From the NCBI RefSeq assembly GCF_030815855.1, contig NZ_JAUSXG010000001.1, forward strand, positions 1,426,001 to 1,490,000: a stretch of 64,000 bases of DNA, written 5' to 3'. Shown here piece after piece: positions 40,542 through 53,508 of the stretch; positions within the stretch are counted from its first letter, which is position 1, and the number at the start of each line of letters is the position of its first letter. The notes beneath the pieces are model-generated. The model ran no database searches. It saw only the letters and a program-made list of their open reading frames with translations, and was not told the origin of the DNA. This DNA is from Variovorax paradoxus (GTDB taxonomy: Bacteria > Pseudomonadota > Gammaproteobacteria > Burkholderiales > Burkholderiaceae_C). Both the position numbers and the translations under genes were made by a program.

Positions 40542-40738
40542 CTGTCCGCTTTACCTGAGAGATTCGCCCCACGATCGGGGTTTGCTCCTTCGGTGGACCG
40601 GTGCATGGTTGACGATGCAGCGGCCTCTCTCCAGCAAGGAAACGCCGGCTTGCGCCAGCGCCTTGTCAGTCCTTTTGCCTGAGCGTTCGGGAAACCCCTG
40701 CGCCTTCGGCGGCCTCGCATGGCGAAGCTCTCTCCTGA
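40542..40738 (-). promoter_or_regulatory. Tandem glycine riboswitch upstream of gcvT
   Basis: Read on the minus strand, two glycine aptamers lie in series. The first (about 40738 to 40665) has GGAGAG, GCCGAAGG and CTCAGGCAAAAGGACTG. The second (about 40640 to 40542) has CTGGAGAGAGG, CACCGAAGGAGCAAACC and TCTCAGGTAAA. These are the conserved core sequences of the class. The element ends about 55 bp before the gcvT GTG, so glycine should turn on gcvTHP. The second aptamer has GCGGACAG where AAGGACAG is usual. Confidence 0.95.
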
Positions 40739-40780
40739 CCCTGTGGAGTGTAGTGGATCGCGGGCGCGGGGCCCACCGCC

Positions 40781-41374
40781 TCAGTGCACCACCTCGGCCG
40801 GAGGCAGCAGCCGCTCGATGCGCTCGCGCAGCGATTCGGCCCGCTCGGCGCCGGCGGTTTTCTCGATTTCGCTGAGCATCAGCGCGGCGATGGTCAGCAT
40901 CGCCTGGCGGTCGCGGGCCTCGCGCAGGGCGTCGCGCATCTGCAGCGCGAATTTCGGGTCGCGCCTCACGAACATGCGTTCGCAGATGTCGAACAGGAAC
41001 ATCCGCGTGGTGGCCAGGGAGCGCTTGCCGTCGAAGTTGTCGGCCGAGGTGTGGAGCTGGATCGGGTCGGCCGTTGGCACAGGGGCGGGCGGCGCGGACG
41101 GTGCTGGCGCTGCGGCCGGCGTCGTGTCCTGCAGATAGCCTTTCAGCACCAGCGCCTGGATCGCCTGTTCGGCTTCGTTGCGGCTTGGAAACAGCGGGCT
41201 GAAATCGGTCAGCGAGCGTCGGCCGTCCGCCATCAGCAGCAGCGCGCGCTCGCGCTGGCTCAGCGTGCGTTGGCCGCCCTGGAGTTCGTCGCGTGCCTTG
41301 TCGGTCTTGGTGGGAAACATGGCGCCACAGCTTTCGGGATTCGAAGGCTGCAGCATCGTTGCAAGCGGTGACAT
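40781..41374 (-). CDS. Hypothetical protein with winged-helix-like N-terminus
   Basis: A 197-residue protein I cannot assign. Residues about 35-85 (TLSQRERALLLMADGRRSLTDF, then EAEQAIQALVLKGYLQ) resemble a small winged-helix or helix-turn-helix unit. A Pro/Ala linker follows, then a helical domain with RMFLFDICERMFVRRDPKFALQMRDAL. Start is uncertain: MFPTKTDK at 41320 is an alternative. It is transcribed towards the gcv leader but ends 43 bp before the riboswitch. Nothing shows what it regulates. Confidence 0.7.
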   Translation of the reverse strand: MSPLATMLQPSNPESCGAMFPTKTDKARDELQGGQRTLSQRERALLLMADGRRSLTDFSPLFPSRNEAEQAIQALVLKGYLQDTTPAAAPAPSAPPAPVPTADPIQLHTSADNFDGKRSLATTRMFLFDICERMFVRRDPKFALQMRDALREARDRQAMLTIAALMLSEIEKTAGAERAESLRERIERLLPPAEVVH

Positions 41375-41410
41375 CTTCGTGAAACGTTTGCCTTACACAG
41401 GGTGCCACGC

Positions 41411-41445
41411 AAAAAAAAGGGCGGCCCGCGAAGGCCGCCCGTTTT
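41411..41445 (-). terminator. Rho-independent terminator after the TRAP operon
   Basis: An 8-bp GC stem, GGGCGGCC/GGCCGCCC, with a six-base loop lies 16 bp after the dctM stop. On the minus strand it is followed by eight T. Flanking T residues on the plus strand also allow it to work in the other direction. Confidence 0.85.
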
Positions 41446-41461
41446 GCTTTCCGCGCCTTGG

Positions 41462-42739
41462 CTACTTGGCGTACACCAAGTCGCGCAGCGCCAGCGATAT
41501 CCACGGCACGTAGGTGATCACCATCAGGCAGGCCAGGATCACGAGCACGAAGGGCACCAGGTACTTCACGATCCGGTCGAGCGAGATGCGCGCCACCGTG
41601 CAGGCCGCGAACAGGTTCACGCCGAAGGGCGGGGTGATCATGCCCAGCGCGAGGTTCACCACCATGATGAGCCCGAAGTGCACCGGGTCGATGCCGAAGT
41701 GCACCGCCACGGGCGCCAGGATGGGCGCGAGCACGATGATGGCCGCACTGGTTTCGATGAACATGCCGATGACGAACAGCGCCGCATTCACGCCCAGGAG
41801 GAACATCGCGGGCGACTTCAGCACCTCCTGGAGCCAATGGCCGATGGCGTCGGGCACCCCCGCGCGCGTGATCAGGAACGCGAACAGGCCCGCGTTGGCG
41901 ATGATGAACATGATCACCGCCGACGACAGCACCGACTTGCGCAGGATCAGGTACAGGTCCTTGAGCTTGATCTCGCGGTAGATGACCACGCCGACCACCA
42001 GCGCATAGAACACCGCCACGGCCGAGGCTTCGGTGGGCGTGAAGATGCCGCCGTAGATGCCGCCCAGGATGATGACGGGCATCAGCAGCGCCCAGCCGGC
42101 CTGCCACGTCGCCTTGCCGAAAGACATGCGGCCGTCGCCGTCGTTCTTGCCCCAGCCTTTCCACTTGCAATACACCCAGACGAACAGCATCAGCGCCAGG
42201 CTGATGAGAATGCCGGGGCCGAAACCCGCAATGAACAGCTCGCCGATGGACACCTCGGCGCTCACGCCGTAGAGAATCATCGGGATCGAGGGCGGAATGA
42301 TCACGCCCAGCTCGGCGCTCGTGGCCTGCAGCGCCGCCGCGTAGGCCGTAGGGTAGCCGTGCTTGATGAGTGCCGGAATCAGGATGGCGCCGATCGCGAA
42401 GGTGGTCGCCACCGACGAGCCCGACACTGCCGCGAAGATCATGCAGGTGAGCACGCAGGTCATCGGCAGGCCGCCCTGCACGCCGCCCACGATGCTCTTG
42501 GCAAATTCGACCAGCCGGCGCGAGATGCCGCCGGTTTCCATCAAGTTGCCGGCCAGGATGAAGAACGGAATTGCCGCCAGCGGAAACTTGTTGATCGAAT
42601 TGAACATCTCCTTCACGGAGATCAGCATGTTGACGTTGGCCACCTGGATACCCAGGATCGATGCGAGACCGATGGACACCGCCACTGAAACCGACAGTGC
42701 AAAACACAGCACCATCGTTGCAACCATCACGGGGGTCAT
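41462..42739 (-). CDS. dctM: TRAP transporter large permease (DctM)
   Basis: A 425-residue membrane protein with about 12 helices and the DctM landmarks GLASILGIQVANVNMLISVKEMF, IPFFILAGNLMETGGISRRLVEFAKSIVG and NLALGMITPPFGVNLFAA. It forms the sodium-coupled channel of a TRAP importer with DctQ. Its ATG overlaps the dctQ stop by 4 bases (ATGA). A strong terminator follows. The symbol denotes family only; the substrate is not known. Confidence 0.93.
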   Translation of the reverse strand: MTPVMVATMVLCFALSVSVAVSIGLASILGIQVANVNMLISVKEMFNSINKFPLAAIPFFILAGNLMETGGISRRLVEFAKSIVGGVQGGLPMTCVLTCMIFAAVSGSSVATTFAIGAILIPALIKHGYPTAYAAALQATSAELGVIIPPSIPMILYGVSAEVSIGELFIAGFGPGILISLALMLFVWVYCKWKGWGKNDGDGRMSFGKATWQAGWALLMPVIILGGIYGGIFTPTEASAVAVFYALVVGVVIYREIKLKDLYLILRKSVLSSAVIMFIIANAGLFAFLITRAGVPDAIGHWLQEVLKSPAMFLLGVNAALFVIGMFIETSAAIIVLAPILAPVAVHFGIDPVHFGLIMVVNLALGMITPPFGVNLFAACTVARISLDRIVKYLVPFVLVILACLMVITYVPWISLALRDLVYAK

Positions 42740-43230
42740 TGCGCGGTCTCCAGTTCGAGCCGCTTGGGATCGAGAAAATTACCAACAATGCCAAAGAGGC
42801 AGAAAACGGAACCCACCGGCATCGCCAGGTACGACCACATCATCGACACGCTTTCGAGTCCGGCCATCGATTGCACGCGGCCGCGCAGGGCGTAGTCCCA
42901 GCCCCACCAGAGAATGACCAGCATCAGCGCCAGCGCCGCGATGCTGACCGCGGCGTCGAGCACGCGCTTGATGTGCGGCGGGCTCCAGCGGTAAAGCACA
43001 TCCACGCTCACCATCGCGCCTTGGCGAAAGGCCATCGGAATGCCGAGGAACACCATCCAGATCAGGCTCATGCGGATCAGGATCTCGCTCCATTCGGCAG
43101 GCTGCTCGAGCACGAAACGCGTGACGATCTGGAACACGCCCAACCCGGAGGCGATGACCAGCATCGCGCAGGCGGCGATCATCGAGAAGCCGGTGGTCCA
43201 GCGCTCGATGCCGAGAAATTTTTCTTTCAT
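42736..43230 (-). CDS. dctQ: TRAP transporter small permease (DctQ)
   Basis: A 164-residue four-helix protein with DctQ signature features: VFQIVTRFVLEQPAEWSEILIRMSLIWMVFLGIPMAFRQGAMVSVDVL. It couples the binding protein to the large permease. ATG 43230 (MKEKFLG) is preferred to a TTG at 43254. It lies downstream of an intercistronic terminator that separates it from dctP. Confidence 0.92.
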   Translation of the reverse strand: MKEKFLGIERWTTGFSMIAACAMLVIASGLGVFQIVTRFVLEQPAEWSEILIRMSLIWMVFLGIPMAFRQGAMVSVDVLYRWSPPHIKRVLDAAVSIAALALMLVILWWGWDYALRGRVQSMAGLESVSMMWSYLAMPVGSVFCLFGIVGNFLDPKRLELETAQ

Positions 43231-43252
43231 CTGCAGTCGTGATGTTGAAAAC

Positions 43253-43283
43253 AAAAAAGCCCGTCAGACAGCGCTGAACGGGC
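43253..43283 (-). terminator. Intercistronic terminator between dctP and dctQ
   Basis: On the minus strand the stem GCCCGT/ACGGGC, with an inner CAG/CTG extension, is followed directly by six T. It lies 34 bp after the dctP stop and before dctQ. It probably limits read-through so that the binding protein is made in excess over the permeases. Confidence 0.75.
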
Positions 43284-43287
43284 GGGG

Positions 43288-43310
43288 GATGCTATCGGAC
43301 AGATAGCATC
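43288..43310 (-). repeat. Perfect hairpin after dctP
   Basis: GATGCTATC and GATAGCATC form a 9-bp perfect inverted repeat around a five-base loop, starting 8 bp after the dctP stop. There is no T-run of its own, so it may stabilise the 3' end of dctP mRNA left by the terminator just beyond. Confidence 0.6.
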
Positions 43311-43317
43311 TTGAAAA

Positions 43318-44289
43318 TCACTTGAAGTCGCGGATCTTGTCGAGGTTGGCCTTGCCGAAGTCCTTTTCGAACTGGGCGTTCACCGGCGCCAGGGCGGCAA
43401 CGAACTTGGTCTTGTCGACGTTGTCGATCACCGTCATGCCCTTGGCGCGCAGGTCGGCCACGCCCTTGGCGTCGTCTTCGTCCACGCGTGCCCGGTTGGC
43501 TTTGGTGCCTTCTTTGGCGGCCTCGAGGAAAGCCTGCTTGTCGGCCGCGCTGAGCTTGTCGAACGACGCCTTGTTCATCAGGAAGATGCACGGCGAATAG
43601 ACGTGGCCTGTGAGCGACAGGTGCTTTTGCACCTGGTCGAACTTGGCCGCGATGATGACGGACAGCGGATTCTCCTGGCCGTCGACGGTGCCTTGCTGCA
43701 GGGCGGTGAACACTTCGGGGAAGGCCATCGGCGTCGTGACGATGCCGAAGGTCTTGTAGGCCGCGATGTGCACCGGGTTCTCCATGGTGCGCATCTTCAG
43801 GCCCTTGAGGTCTTCCGGCGCCTTCACGTCGCGCTTGCTGTTGGTCATGTGGCGAAAGCCGTTTTCGGCCCACGCCAATGCCTTGAAGCCCTTGGCGTCG
43901 AACTTGGTCAGCAGGTCCTGGCCGATCGGGCCGTCGAGCACGGCGCGCGCATGCGCCTTGTCGCGGAACAGGAAGGGCACGTCGAGAATCTTGGTTTCCG
44001 GCACGAAGTTGGGCACCGGGCCGGTTGAAGAGAGCGCCAGTTCCTGGGTGCCGAGCTGCACGGCCTCGATCGACTCGCGCTCGCCGCCCAGCGATCCGTT
44101 GTAGAAGGTCTGGACCTTGTAGCGGCCCCCGGTGCGCTTCTCGACTTCCTTGGCAAACACATCGATCGCAACGCCCTGGTGCGAGTTCTGCGCGGTCGAA
44201 ATGCTGATTTTCATGGTGGTCTGCGCGAAGGCGGCGCAAGCCATGCCCATGCCCAGAACCAGGCCGGCGGCCAGTCGGGTCAATTTCAT
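43318..44289 (-). CDS. dctP: TRAP transporter solute-binding protein (DctP)
   Basis: A 323-residue periplasmic binding protein of the DctP family with a signal peptide (MKLTRLAAGLVLGMGMACAAFA). Landmarks are STAQNSHQGVAIDVFAKEVEKRTGG, YNGSLGGERESIEAVQLGTQEL, LAWAENGFRHMTNSKRDV and FPEVFTALQQGTVDGQENPLSVI. In the family the conserved Arg of a stretch like ENGFRH contacts a substrate carboxylate, so an organic acid is likely. First gene of the TRAP operon and divergent from a LysR gene. Confidence 0.93.
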   Translation of the reverse strand: MKLTRLAAGLVLGMGMACAAFAQTTMKISISTAQNSHQGVAIDVFAKEVEKRTGGRYKVQTFYNGSLGGERESIEAVQLGTQELALSSTGPVPNFVPETKILDVPFLFRDKAHARAVLDGPIGQDLLTKFDAKGFKALAWAENGFRHMTNSKRDVKAPEDLKGLKMRTMENPVHIAAYKTFGIVTTPMAFPEVFTALQQGTVDGQENPLSVIIAAKFDQVQKHLSLTGHVYSPCIFLMNKASFDKLSAADKQAFLEAAKEGTKANRARVDEDDAKGVADLRAKGMTVIDNVDKTKFVAALAPVNAQFEKDFGKANLDKIRDFK

Positions 44290-44314
44290 TGTGGTGTCTC
44301 CAGAGAAAAGAAGT

Positions 44315-44338
44315 CGCGAAGCCGAAGACAGCTTCGCG
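44315..44338 (-). repeat. Hairpin in the dctP leader
   Basis: CGCGAAGC and GCTTCGCG form an 8-bp perfect inverted repeat with an eight-base loop, 26 bp before the dctP start. It would fall in the 5' leader of the TRAP transcript or in the promoter region. Role unknown. Confidence 0.45.
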
Positions 44339-44535
44339 GTCAGCAGCCGACTATGCCGTAACCGGACGCTTCAGCGCGTCGGGATTTTCACGGACCCGCC
44401 GCGAATATTGCCTCGAAATTTAACGTCTCCCGAACGCTCCAGGCGTCCGGCGCGTACGGTTTCGGTGGGCCCGTGCGGGCCGCCCAGGCGACACTCGCGG
44501 CTCGCGCAACCAAGGAGCCGGGCGACCGGAAAGCG

Positions 44536-45441
44536 ATGAATCTGCGATTCGTTGAAGCCTTTCACTGGGCCGTGGCGCTCAAGAGCGTCACCCGAGCGGC
44601 CGAGAAGCTGCACCTCACACAGTCGGCGCTGTCCAGCCGCATCGCCGCGCTCGAGCGCGAATTGGGCGTGCTGCTGCTCGACCGGCGCGACAAGCAGTTC
44701 CGCCTCACCGTGGCGGGTCAGCGCTTTCATGCCTTCGCGCAGAAGCTGCTCGAGATGCAGATGCACATCAAGGCCGAGATGGGCTCGGGCGCCGTGCGCG
44801 AGGCCGTGCTGCGCGTGGGCGCCATCGAATCGGTGGTGCACAGCTGGCTCACCGGCTGGCTCAAGCACATGCAGGCAACGTATCCGGACTTCGAGCTGGA
44901 GCTCACCGTCGAAACCACGCCGGTGCTGGTCGATCAACTCCAGCGTGGCAAGCAGGACCTCGTGTTTGCCGCGCTGCCGGCCGCCGGCGACGGCGTGCGC
45001 ACCCGCGCCGTGCCGCCGATGCCCATGTGCTTCGTCGGCCACCGCGAGTTGCACCTGAAGCGGCGCTACCGCCTGCCGGACCTGCTCTCGCTCGACCTGC
45101 TGACCTTTCAGCGCGGCTCGCAACCGCACGTGGCGCTGCTCGAGATGTTCCGCGACGCCGGCAGCCCGCCGCCGCGCGTGCATGCGATTTCTTCGATCTC
45201 GGCGATGGCGCAGCTGGTGGAGGCGGGCTTCGGCGTGGCCACGCTGCCGCGCGCGGTGGTCGAGCCGCTGGCCCGGCGGCTTCCGTTGCGCGTGCTGCCC
45301 TGCGACGACGCGATGGAGCCGCTGCCCATCTTCGCGAGCTATCGCGACGATCCTTCCTCGCCCTTGCCGGAAGCGGCGTTGAGCTCCGCCGTGGTGCACG
45401 CATCGCACCGCATGGGGTCATCGAAAAAATCGATGAGCTGA
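44536..45441 (+). CDS. LysR family transcriptional regulator
   Basis: A 301-residue LysR protein with the winged helix at the start (NLRFVEAFHWAVALKSVTRAAEKLHLTQSALS, then RIAALERELG) and an effector domain containing VGAIESVVHSWLTGWL. ATG 44536 begins the conserved N-terminus; longer frames upstream are not supported. It is divergent from dctPQM and lies 91 bp before the DUF1445/MFS/oxoprolinase genes on its own strand. It may control both groups and so tie TRAP uptake to 5-oxoproline metabolism. Confidence 0.92.
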   Translation: MNLRFVEAFHWAVALKSVTRAAEKLHLTQSALSSRIAALERELGVLLLDRRDKQFRLTVAGQRFHAFAQKLLEMQMHIKAEMGSGAVREAVLRVGAIESVVHSWLTGWLKHMQATYPDFELELTVETTPVLVDQLQRGKQDLVFAALPAAGDGVRTRAVPPMPMCFVGHRELHLKRRYRLPDLLSLDLLTFQRGSQPHVALLEMFRDAGSPPPRVHAISSISAMAQLVEAGFGVATLPRAVVEPLARRLPLRVLPCDDAMEPLPIFASYRDDPSSPLPEAALSSAVVHASHRMGSSKKSMS

Positions 45442-45532
45442 GCGAGAAACTTTGCGTTGGCGTTCGTGAGCGCGGATTCCCACAATCCGTCGAATCACAC
45501 CACAGCGATGCATCGGGCATCGAAAACGCCAC

Positions 45533-46348
45533 ATGTCGAACCGTCCATCCTTTGCAGAACAGCCCGGCGCCGGCAGCAGTGCGCTGGCCGTGCGCCAGGC
45601 CTGCCGCAGCGGCACCCTGAGTGCCCACACCAGCGGGCTGGCCAGCGCCCACGTGCAGGGCAACCTCGTGACCCTGCCGCGCGTGCACGCCGCCGACTTC
45701 CTGCGCTTCTGCCAGGCCAACCCGAAGCCGTGCCCGCTGCTCGGCGTGTCCGAAGCCGGTGATCCGGCGCTGCCGGCGCTCGGCGAAGGCATCGACATCC
45801 GCACCGACCTGCCGCGCTACCGCGTGTGGCGAAACGGCGAGCTGGTGGACGAGCCCACCGATGTTCGCGCGCTGTGGACCGACGACCTGGTGAGCTTCGT
45901 CATCGGCTGCTCCTTCACCTTCGAGCATGCCCTGATGGCCGAGGGCATCGTGCTGCGCCATGTCGCGCAGGGCCGCAACGTGGCGATGTACCGCACCTCG
46001 GTGGCCACCGCGCCCGCCGGCCCTTTCCACGGGCCGATGGTGGTGTCGATGCGGCCCCTGCGCGCGGCCGACGCCATTCGCGCGGTGCAGATCACCTCGC
46101 GCTTTCCGGCCGTGCACGGCGCGCCGGTGCACATCGGCGACCCGGCGCTGATCGGCATTCGGTCGATCGGCGATCCCGACTACGGCGATGCGGTCGAGGT
46201 GATGCCTGACGAGCTTCCCGTGTTCTGGGCCTGCGGCGTCACGCCCCAGGCCGCGCTCGCTGCCGCCAAGCTGCCGTTCGCCATCACGCATGCGCCGGGC
46301 TCGATGCTGGTCACCGACCTGCTGCATCACAGCCTGGCCGCGTTCTAG
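45533..46348 (+). CDS. DUF1445 protein (YcsI/D-glutamate cyclase-like hydro-lyase)
   Basis: A 271-residue protein of the DUF1445 'putative hydro-lyase' family, to which mammalian D-glutamate cyclase (D-Glu to 5-oxo-D-proline) and Bacillus YcsI belong. Family landmarks are [79 protein letters not shown] and [15 protein letters not shown]. It is followed by an MFS transporter gene and a fused 5-oxoprolinase gene, matching the known association of this family with 5-oxoproline metabolism. The reaction here is inferred. Confidence 0.9.
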   Translation: MSNRPSFAEQPGAGSSALAVRQACRSGTLSAHTSGLASAHVQGNLVTLPRVHAADFLRFCQANPKPCPLLGVSEAGDPALPALGEGIDIRTDLPRYRVWRNGELVDEPTDVRALWTDDLVSFVIGCSFTFEHALMAEGIVLRHVAQGRNVAMYRTSVATAPAGPFHGPMVVSMRPLRAADAIRAVQITSRFPAVHGAPVHIGDPALIGIRSIGDPDYGDAVEVMPDELPVFWACGVTPQAALAAAKLPFAITHAPGSMLVTDLLHHSLAAF

Positions 46349-46383
46349 ACCGCCGCGACCCATTCATAACCTGGAGACAACCC

Positions 46384-47679
46384 ATGAAAACCACCACCCT
46401 CGACGCCGCGCAGACGGGCGACAACGCGCAGGCCGAAGGCAGCTGGCTGCGCACGCTCGACCCGAACGAGAAGCGCACGCTCACCGCATCGTTCAGCGGC
46501 TATGCGGTCGACGCGTTCGACTACTACACGCTGCCGCTGGTCACGCCCATCCTGCTGTCGCTGTGGGGCATGAGCAAGACCGAGGTGGGACTGATCGGCA
46601 CCGCCACGCTGGTGGCTTCCGCGCTCGGCGGCTGGGGGGCGGGCATCCTGGCCGATAAATACGGCCGGGTGCGCATCCTGCAGCTCACCATCCTGGTGTT
46701 CGCGATCTTCACCTTTGCCTGCGGCCTGGCGCAAACGCCCGAGCAACTGCTGATCGCGCGCACGCTGCAGGGCCTGGGTTTCGGCGGCGAGTGGGCGGTC
46801 GGCTCGGTGCTGATCGCCGAGATGATCCGGCCGGCCTACCGCGGCAAGGCGGTGGGGCTGGTGCAGAGCAGCTGGGCCGTCGGATGGGGCGCGGCGGTGC
46901 TGGTGTCGATGGCGCTGTTCTCGTTCTTGCCGCCGGAGTATTCATGGCGCGTGATGTTCATGCTCGGCCTGCTGCCGGCGGTGCTGATCGTGTTCATCCG
47001 CCGCTCGATTCGCGACCCCGAGATCTATGTGCAAAGCCGTGCGGCCGTCGACCGCGGCGAGCGCAGCGGCAACTTCCTCGCGATCTTCAAGCCCGGCATG
47101 CTGGGCACCACGGTGCTCGCGAGCCTGCTGTTCACCGGCATGCAGGGCGGCTATTACGCGATCGGCGTCTGGCTTCCCACCTTCCTGAAGAACGAGCGCC
47201 ACCTCACGGTGCTGGGTTCGGGCGGTTACCAGTTCATGTTCATCATCGGGGCCTTCATCGGCTACCTGTGCGGTGCCTATCTGTCGGACCGTCTCGGCCG
47301 CCGCCGTGCGTTCATTCTCTTTGCAGTCGGAGCCGGCTCACTGGTCTACGCCTACACGCTGCTGCCCATCACCGACAGCCTGATGCTGCTGCTCGGCTTT
47401 CCGCTCGGCTTCTTCATGTCGGGCATCTTCAGCGGCGCGGGGGCCTTCCTGGCCGAGCTTTTCCCCAATGAACTGCGTGGTTCCGGGCAAGGCTTTTGCT
47501 ACAACTTCGGGCGCGGCATCGGTGCCACCTTTCCGGCCCTGGTCGGGGTGCTGAGCGACCGCATGCATCTTCCGCTGGGCACCGCCATCGGCGTGTGCGC
47601 GGCGGTGGCCTACGCCATGGTGGTGATCGTGGCGCTGTGCCTGCCCGAAACGCGCGGACGCGACCTGCGCCAGAACTGA
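46384..47679 (+). CDS. MFS transporter, carboxylate:H+ symporter-like
   Basis: A 431-residue 12-helix MFS protein similar to the NanT/aromatic acid symporter groups. N-terminal [22 protein letters not shown] and loop motif [13 protein letters not shown] precede [22 protein letters not shown], and the second half has [16 protein letters not shown] 46384 has GGAGAC eight bases before. Lying 35 bp after the DUF1445 gene and 40 bp before the oxoprolinase gene, it is a good candidate importer for the pathway substrate. Confidence 0.9.
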   Translation: MKTTTLDAAQTGDNAQAEGSWLRTLDPNEKRTLTASFSGYAVDAFDYYTLPLVTPILLSLWGMSKTEVGLIGTATLVASALGGWGAGILADKYGRVRILQLTILVFAIFTFACGLAQTPEQLLIARTLQGLGFGGEWAVGSVLIAEMIRPAYRGKAVGLVQSSWAVGWGAAVLVSMALFSFLPPEYSWRVMFMLGLLPAVLIVFIRRSIRDPEIYVQSRAAVDRGERSGNFLAIFKPGMLGTTVLASLLFTGMQGGYYAIGVWLPTFLKNERHLTVLGSGGYQFMFIIGAFIGYLCGAYLSDRLGRRRAFILFAVGAGSLVYAYTLLPITDSLMLLLGFPLGFFMSGIFSGAGAFLAELFPNELRGSGQGFCYNFGRGIGATFPALVGVLSDRMHLPLGTAIGVCAAVAYAMVVIVALCLPETRGRDLRQN

Positions 47680-47719
47680 TCCGAACCTCTTTTTCTCCCG
47701 CGAAGACCCCTTTTTTCTC

Positions 47720-51376
<3,657 letters not shown>

Positions 51377-51691
51377 ACTTTGCATTCTGTCGTTCGTGGC
51401 GCGCTCCCGCCGACGGGGTACCTTGCTCCGCGAATGTCCCCCGCCCTTCGGGCTCCTCCTTGATTTCGCTGCGCAAGGCACCCCATCGCCGGGAGCGTTA
51501 TTCAGAGCAGTCGTTGGTCGAGCGGAACAAGCGCAGCGCCCGGTGTGCACAGGGCATCGGGTGCTCCCCGCAGCGAAATCAAGGAGGAGGCGAAGCCGGG
51601 GGACATTCGCGGAGGGGAGTACCCGGTGGCCTGTGCACGTGCCCTGAACAACTCCGCCCCGAACAAAGATCGCCCTGGGCAAAAGCTCCGA
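51377..51691. repeat. Long imperfect inverted repeat in a 315-bp gene-free region
   Basis: Between the oxoprolinase and ETF-QO stops lies an imperfect inverted repeat with arms of about 65-69 bp: 51416-51484 (contains CGCGAATGTCCCCC and CTCCTTGATTTCGCTGCG) and 51559-51623 (contains CGCAGCGAAATCAAGGAG and GGGGGACATTCGCGGAG). The two stops converge here, so the element may end transcription. Its partly coding-like look gives minus-strand frames with no recognisable protein. I believe it is a dispersed intergenic repeat of this genus, but that needs a genome comparison. Confidence 0.75.
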
Positions 51692-53395
51692 CTACATCCC
51701 CACGTAATTCGGCCCCCCGCCCCCTTCAGGCGTGACCCACACGATGTTCTGCGTCGGGTCCTTGATGTCGCAGGTCTTGCAGTGCACGCAGTTCTGCGCG
51801 TTGATCTGCAGGCGCTCCTTGCCCGCCTTGGCCTCGTCGGGCACGAACTCGTATACCCCCGCCGGGCAGTAGCGGCTTTCGGGACCCGCGAACTTCGAGA
51901 GGTTGATGTTCACCGGCACCGACGCGTCCTTGAGCGTCAGGTGGGCCGGCTGCTGCTCCTCGTGGTTGGTGTTGCTGATGAACACGCTCGAGAGCCGGTC
52001 GAAGGTGAGCTTGCCGTCCGGCTTCGGGTAGACGATGGGCTTGCACTCCGCCGCGGGCTTGAGATACAGGTGGTCGGGCTTGCTGCGGCGCAGGGTCCAA
52101 GGAATGTTGCCCTTCAGCAGCCATTGCTCGATGCCGTTCATGAACGTGGCAATGCCCAGCCCCTTCTTGAACCAGGCCTTGAAGTTGCGCGCCTTCTTCA
52201 GCTCGGTGTAGAGCCAGCTCTTCTCGAACGCGGCCGGATAGGCCGTGAGCTCGTCATGCTGCCGGCCGGCCTGCACCGCGTCGAACGCGGCTTCGGCGGC
52301 CAGCATGCCCGTCTTGATGGCGGCGTGGCTGCCCTTGATGCGGCTCACGTTCAGGTAGCCGGCCTCGCAGCCGACCAGCGCGCCGCCCGGGAACACCGTC
52401 TTGGGCAGCGACATCAGGCCGCCGGCCGTGATGGCGCGCGCGCCGTAGCCGATGCGCTTGGCCGGCTTGATGCCCTTGGCCTCGTCGCCTTCAAGGTACC
52501 AGCGGATGTTGGGGTGCAGCTTCCAGCGCTGCATTTCCTCGAACGGGCTCAGGTAGGGGTTGCTGTAGTCCAGGCCCGTGATGAAGCCCAGCGTGACCTT
52601 GTTGTCCTCCATGTGATAGAGGAAAGCGCCGCCATAGGTGTCGCTCTTCATCGGCCAGCCGGCGGTGTGCAGCACGAAGCCGGGCTGGTGGCGCTTGGGG
52701 TCGATTTCCCACACTTCCTTCACGCCGAGGCCGTAGGTCTGCGGGTCCTTGCCCTCGTCGAGCTTGAACCTGGCAATGAGTTGGCGGCCGAGGTGGCCGC
52801 GCGCGCCTTCGGCGAACACCGTGTACTTGCCGAGCAACTCCATGCCGAGCTGGAAATTTTCGGTCGGCTCGCCGTCCTTGCCCACGCCCATGTTGCCGGT
52901 GGCCACGCCGCGCACCGAGCCGTTCTCGTTGTAGAGCACTTCGGCGGCCGGGAAGCCCGGGAAGATCTCCACGCCGAGGTTTTCGGCCTGTTGCGCGAGC
53001 CACTTGGTGAAGGCACCCAGGCTGATGATGTAGTTGCCGTGGTTCTGGAAGCAGGCCGGAAGGAAGGCCCCGGGTGTGCGCAGCCCCGACTTTTCGCCGA
53101 GGAACACCATGGCATCGTCGGTGACCGGCTGGTTCAGCGGCGCGCCCTGTTCCCTCCAGTCGGGCAGCAGCTCGTTGAGCGCGCGCGGATCCATGATGGC
53201 GCCCGAGAGAATGTGCGCGCCGGGCTCGGAACCCTTTTCGAGCACCACGACGGAAATTTCCTTTTCATGCTGGGCCGCCAGCTGTTTGAGCCGGATGGCG
53301 GTCGAGAGGCCGGCCGGGCCGCCGCCGACGACCACCACGTCGTATTCCATGGATTCGCGGGGGCCGAACTGGGCGAGGATTTCGTCGTGGGTCAT
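51692..53395 (-). CDS. Electron transfer flavoprotein-ubiquinone oxidoreductase
   Basis: A 567-residue ETF-QO, which passes electrons from electron-transfer flavoprotein, reduced by acyl-CoA and related dehydrogenases, into the ubiquinone pool at the membrane. The FAD motif is VVVVGGGPAGLSTAIRL near residue 20, with EKGSEPGAHILSGA shortly after. The 4Fe-4S cluster cysteines are in the C-terminal CPAGVYEF and NCVHCKTCDIKDPTQNI. It is divergent from the SDR gene at 53509 and appears single. Confidence 0.95.
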   Translation of the reverse strand: MTHDEILAQFGPRESMEYDVVVVGGGPAGLSTAIRLKQLAAQHEKEISVVVLEKGSEPGAHILSGAIMDPRALNELLPDWREQGAPLNQPVTDDAMVFLGEKSGLRTPGAFLPACFQNHGNYIISLGAFTKWLAQQAENLGVEIFPGFPAAEVLYNENGSVRGVATGNMGVGKDGEPTENFQLGMELLGKYTVFAEGARGHLGRQLIARFKLDEGKDPQTYGLGVKEVWEIDPKRHQPGFVLHTAGWPMKSDTYGGAFLYHMEDNKVTLGFITGLDYSNPYLSPFEEMQRWKLHPNIRWYLEGDEAKGIKPAKRIGYGARAITAGGLMSLPKTVFPGGALVGCEAGYLNVSRIKGSHAAIKTGMLAAEAAFDAVQAGRQHDELTAYPAAFEKSWLYTELKKARNFKAWFKKGLGIATFMNGIEQWLLKGNIPWTLRRSKPDHLYLKPAAECKPIVYPKPDGKLTFDRLSSVFISNTNHEEQQPAHLTLKDASVPVNINLSKFAGPESRYCPAGVYEFVPDEAKAGKERLQINAQNCVHCKTCDIKDPTQNIVWVTPEGGGGPNYVGM

Positions 53396-53508
53396 GTGGG
53401 TCTCGTCGATAATGATTTGGGCTCGGACGCTTCGGGGCGCGAAACATTTTATGTGGAGTGCAGGGCGTCACCTCGGCGACTCGGCAACGACTCAGCAGGA
53501 CCCTCTTC

